Source of the DNA: Caulobacter sp. 73W
Lineage (GTDB): Bacteria > Pseudomonadota > Alphaproteobacteria > Caulobacterales > Caulobacteraceae
NCBI RefSeq assembly: GCF_041021955.1
Contig: NZ_CP158375.1
Location: 2,356,001 to 2,420,000 of the forward strand
Reading direction: 5' to 3'
DNA length: 64,000 nt
A program made the position numbers and the translations under genes. The notes under the pieces were generated by a model. That model made no database searches. It was not told where the DNA came from and saw only the letters and a program-made list of their open reading frames with translations. How positions within the stretch are numbered: the first letter of the stretch is position 1; each line of letters begins with the position of its first letter. This document shows, one piece after another, positions 63,646-64,000 of this stretch.

Positions 63646-64000
63646 TCAGATGTCGCCCAGGCCGTCCTCCTCCACGTCGCCCGCGCCCATGGCGACGAAC
63701 TGATCGAGCAGCCAGGCCGCGGCCGGGCCCGGCGGGGTGTCGCGTCGCCAGATGCCGGCGAAGCGATAGGTGCCGCCCACATGGTCGGGCATGTGCAGGC
63801 GCTGCAGCGTGCCCGCCACCAGATCGGCCTCGATCATTGGCAGCGGCATGTTCCCCCAGCCGATCCCTTCGCGCAGCAGGGCATGCTTGGCGCCCAGGTC
63901 GGCCAGGCGCCAGGTGCGCGGGCTCATCACCGAAAAGTCCTTGCCCTCAGTGAAGCGCGAGCGGTCGGTCAGCACCAGTTGGATGTGGTTGCGTCCCTCG
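63646..64000 (-). CDS. LysR-family transcriptional regulator (C-terminal part, cut by window edge)
   Basis: The frame continues open past base 64000. The visible 117 residues are the end of a LysR substrate-binding domain: EGRNHIQLVLTDRSRF, VMSPRTWRLADLGAKHALLR, EGIGWGNMPLPMIEADLVAG, QRLHMP, FAGIWRRDTPPGPAAAWLLD. The DNA-binding half is outside. It converges with YnfA and is the obvious candidate regulator of the two similar promoters at 55942 and 60285. Confidence 0.88.
   Translation of the reverse strand, partial: EGRNHIQLVLTDRSRFTEGKDFSVMSPRTWRLADLGAKHALLREGIGWGNMPLPMIEADLVAGTLQRLHMPDHVGGTYRFAGIWRRDTPPGPAAAWLLDQFVAMGAGDVEEDGLGDI

Overview
The window is dense, high-GC chromosomal DNA of an alphaproteobacterium, most likely a member of the Caulobacterales (Caulobacter, Brevundimonas or Phenylobacterium). 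This rests on family types only: a long Caulobacter/Xanthomonas-type TonB-dependent receptor followed by tryptophan-halogenase-like flavoproteins, an OmpA-like protein with a poly-proline linker, a hisS-hisZ-hisG operon, Lrp-controlled PutA proteins without a DNA-binding domain, GANTC sites and many hybrid sensor kinases. No rRNA, tRNA, CRISPR array, prophage or plasmid gene was seen. The only mobile element is one intact IS481-type insertion sequence.

Layout. 1-3.7 kb: 3' part of a DsbD-like thiol:disulfide reductase, a periplasmic thioredoxin-fold protein, and pgi. 3.7-7.8 kb: a histidine-rich leader peptide with attenuator-like hairpins, then hisS-hisZ-hisG with overlapping genes, then a structured RNA or 3' UTR with a strong terminator. 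7.8-11 kb (minus strand): M13 metallopeptidase, PCu(A)C copper chaperone, DUF2946-like protein. 11-14.8 kb: two CPA2 cation/proton antiporters, both starting at TTG, flanking a small XRE regulator. 15.3-16.6 kb: OmpA-like porin. 16.6-24.5 kb: two successive modules, each a divergent Lrp-family regulator plus a bifunctional proline-catabolic PutA; the first PutA has a C-terminal extra domain, the second does not. 24.5-26 kb: a UPF0016 Mn2+ exporter behind a yybP-ykoY manganese riboswitch that overlaps the end of a PAP2 phosphatase gene. 26-36 kb: CHASE3 hybrid kinase, ribonucleotide reductase NrdA, thioesterase, LpxR-like protein, a 56-residue protein coupled to a MASE1 hybrid kinase.

36-44.4 kb: a nutrient-uptake cluster. 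A 16-bp LacI-type palindrome precedes a TonB-dependent receptor, two tryptophan-halogenase-family flavoproteins and a Tat-exported sugar-isomerase-like TIM barrel. The IS481 element sits between the two halogenase genes, exactly at the first one's stop codon, with a 6-bp target duplication. 44.4-49.6 kb: three small proteins, then a response regulator / LysM-FecR protein / CHASE2 kinase operon. 49.6-55.9 kb: lipoproteins, a VOC protein, a D-2-hydroxyacid dehydrogenase, UDP-glucuronate decarboxylase, an MFS pump and an EnvZ-like kinase.

56-64 kb: a probably co-regulated set (isochorismatase-like hydrolase, non-heme chloroperoxidase-like hydrolase, XapX protein, periplasmic amidohydrolase with a Cys-rich tail, DoxX; then an MFS pump, an alginate-export-type porin, YnfA). 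It is read from two promoters that share an inverted repeat plus a 13-bp motif, with a LysR regulator at the window's end. Its substrate cannot be told from sequence. It and the TonB receptor/halogenase cluster are the most promising places for undescribed biology; the his leader and the Mn riboswitch are the clearest regulatory finds.
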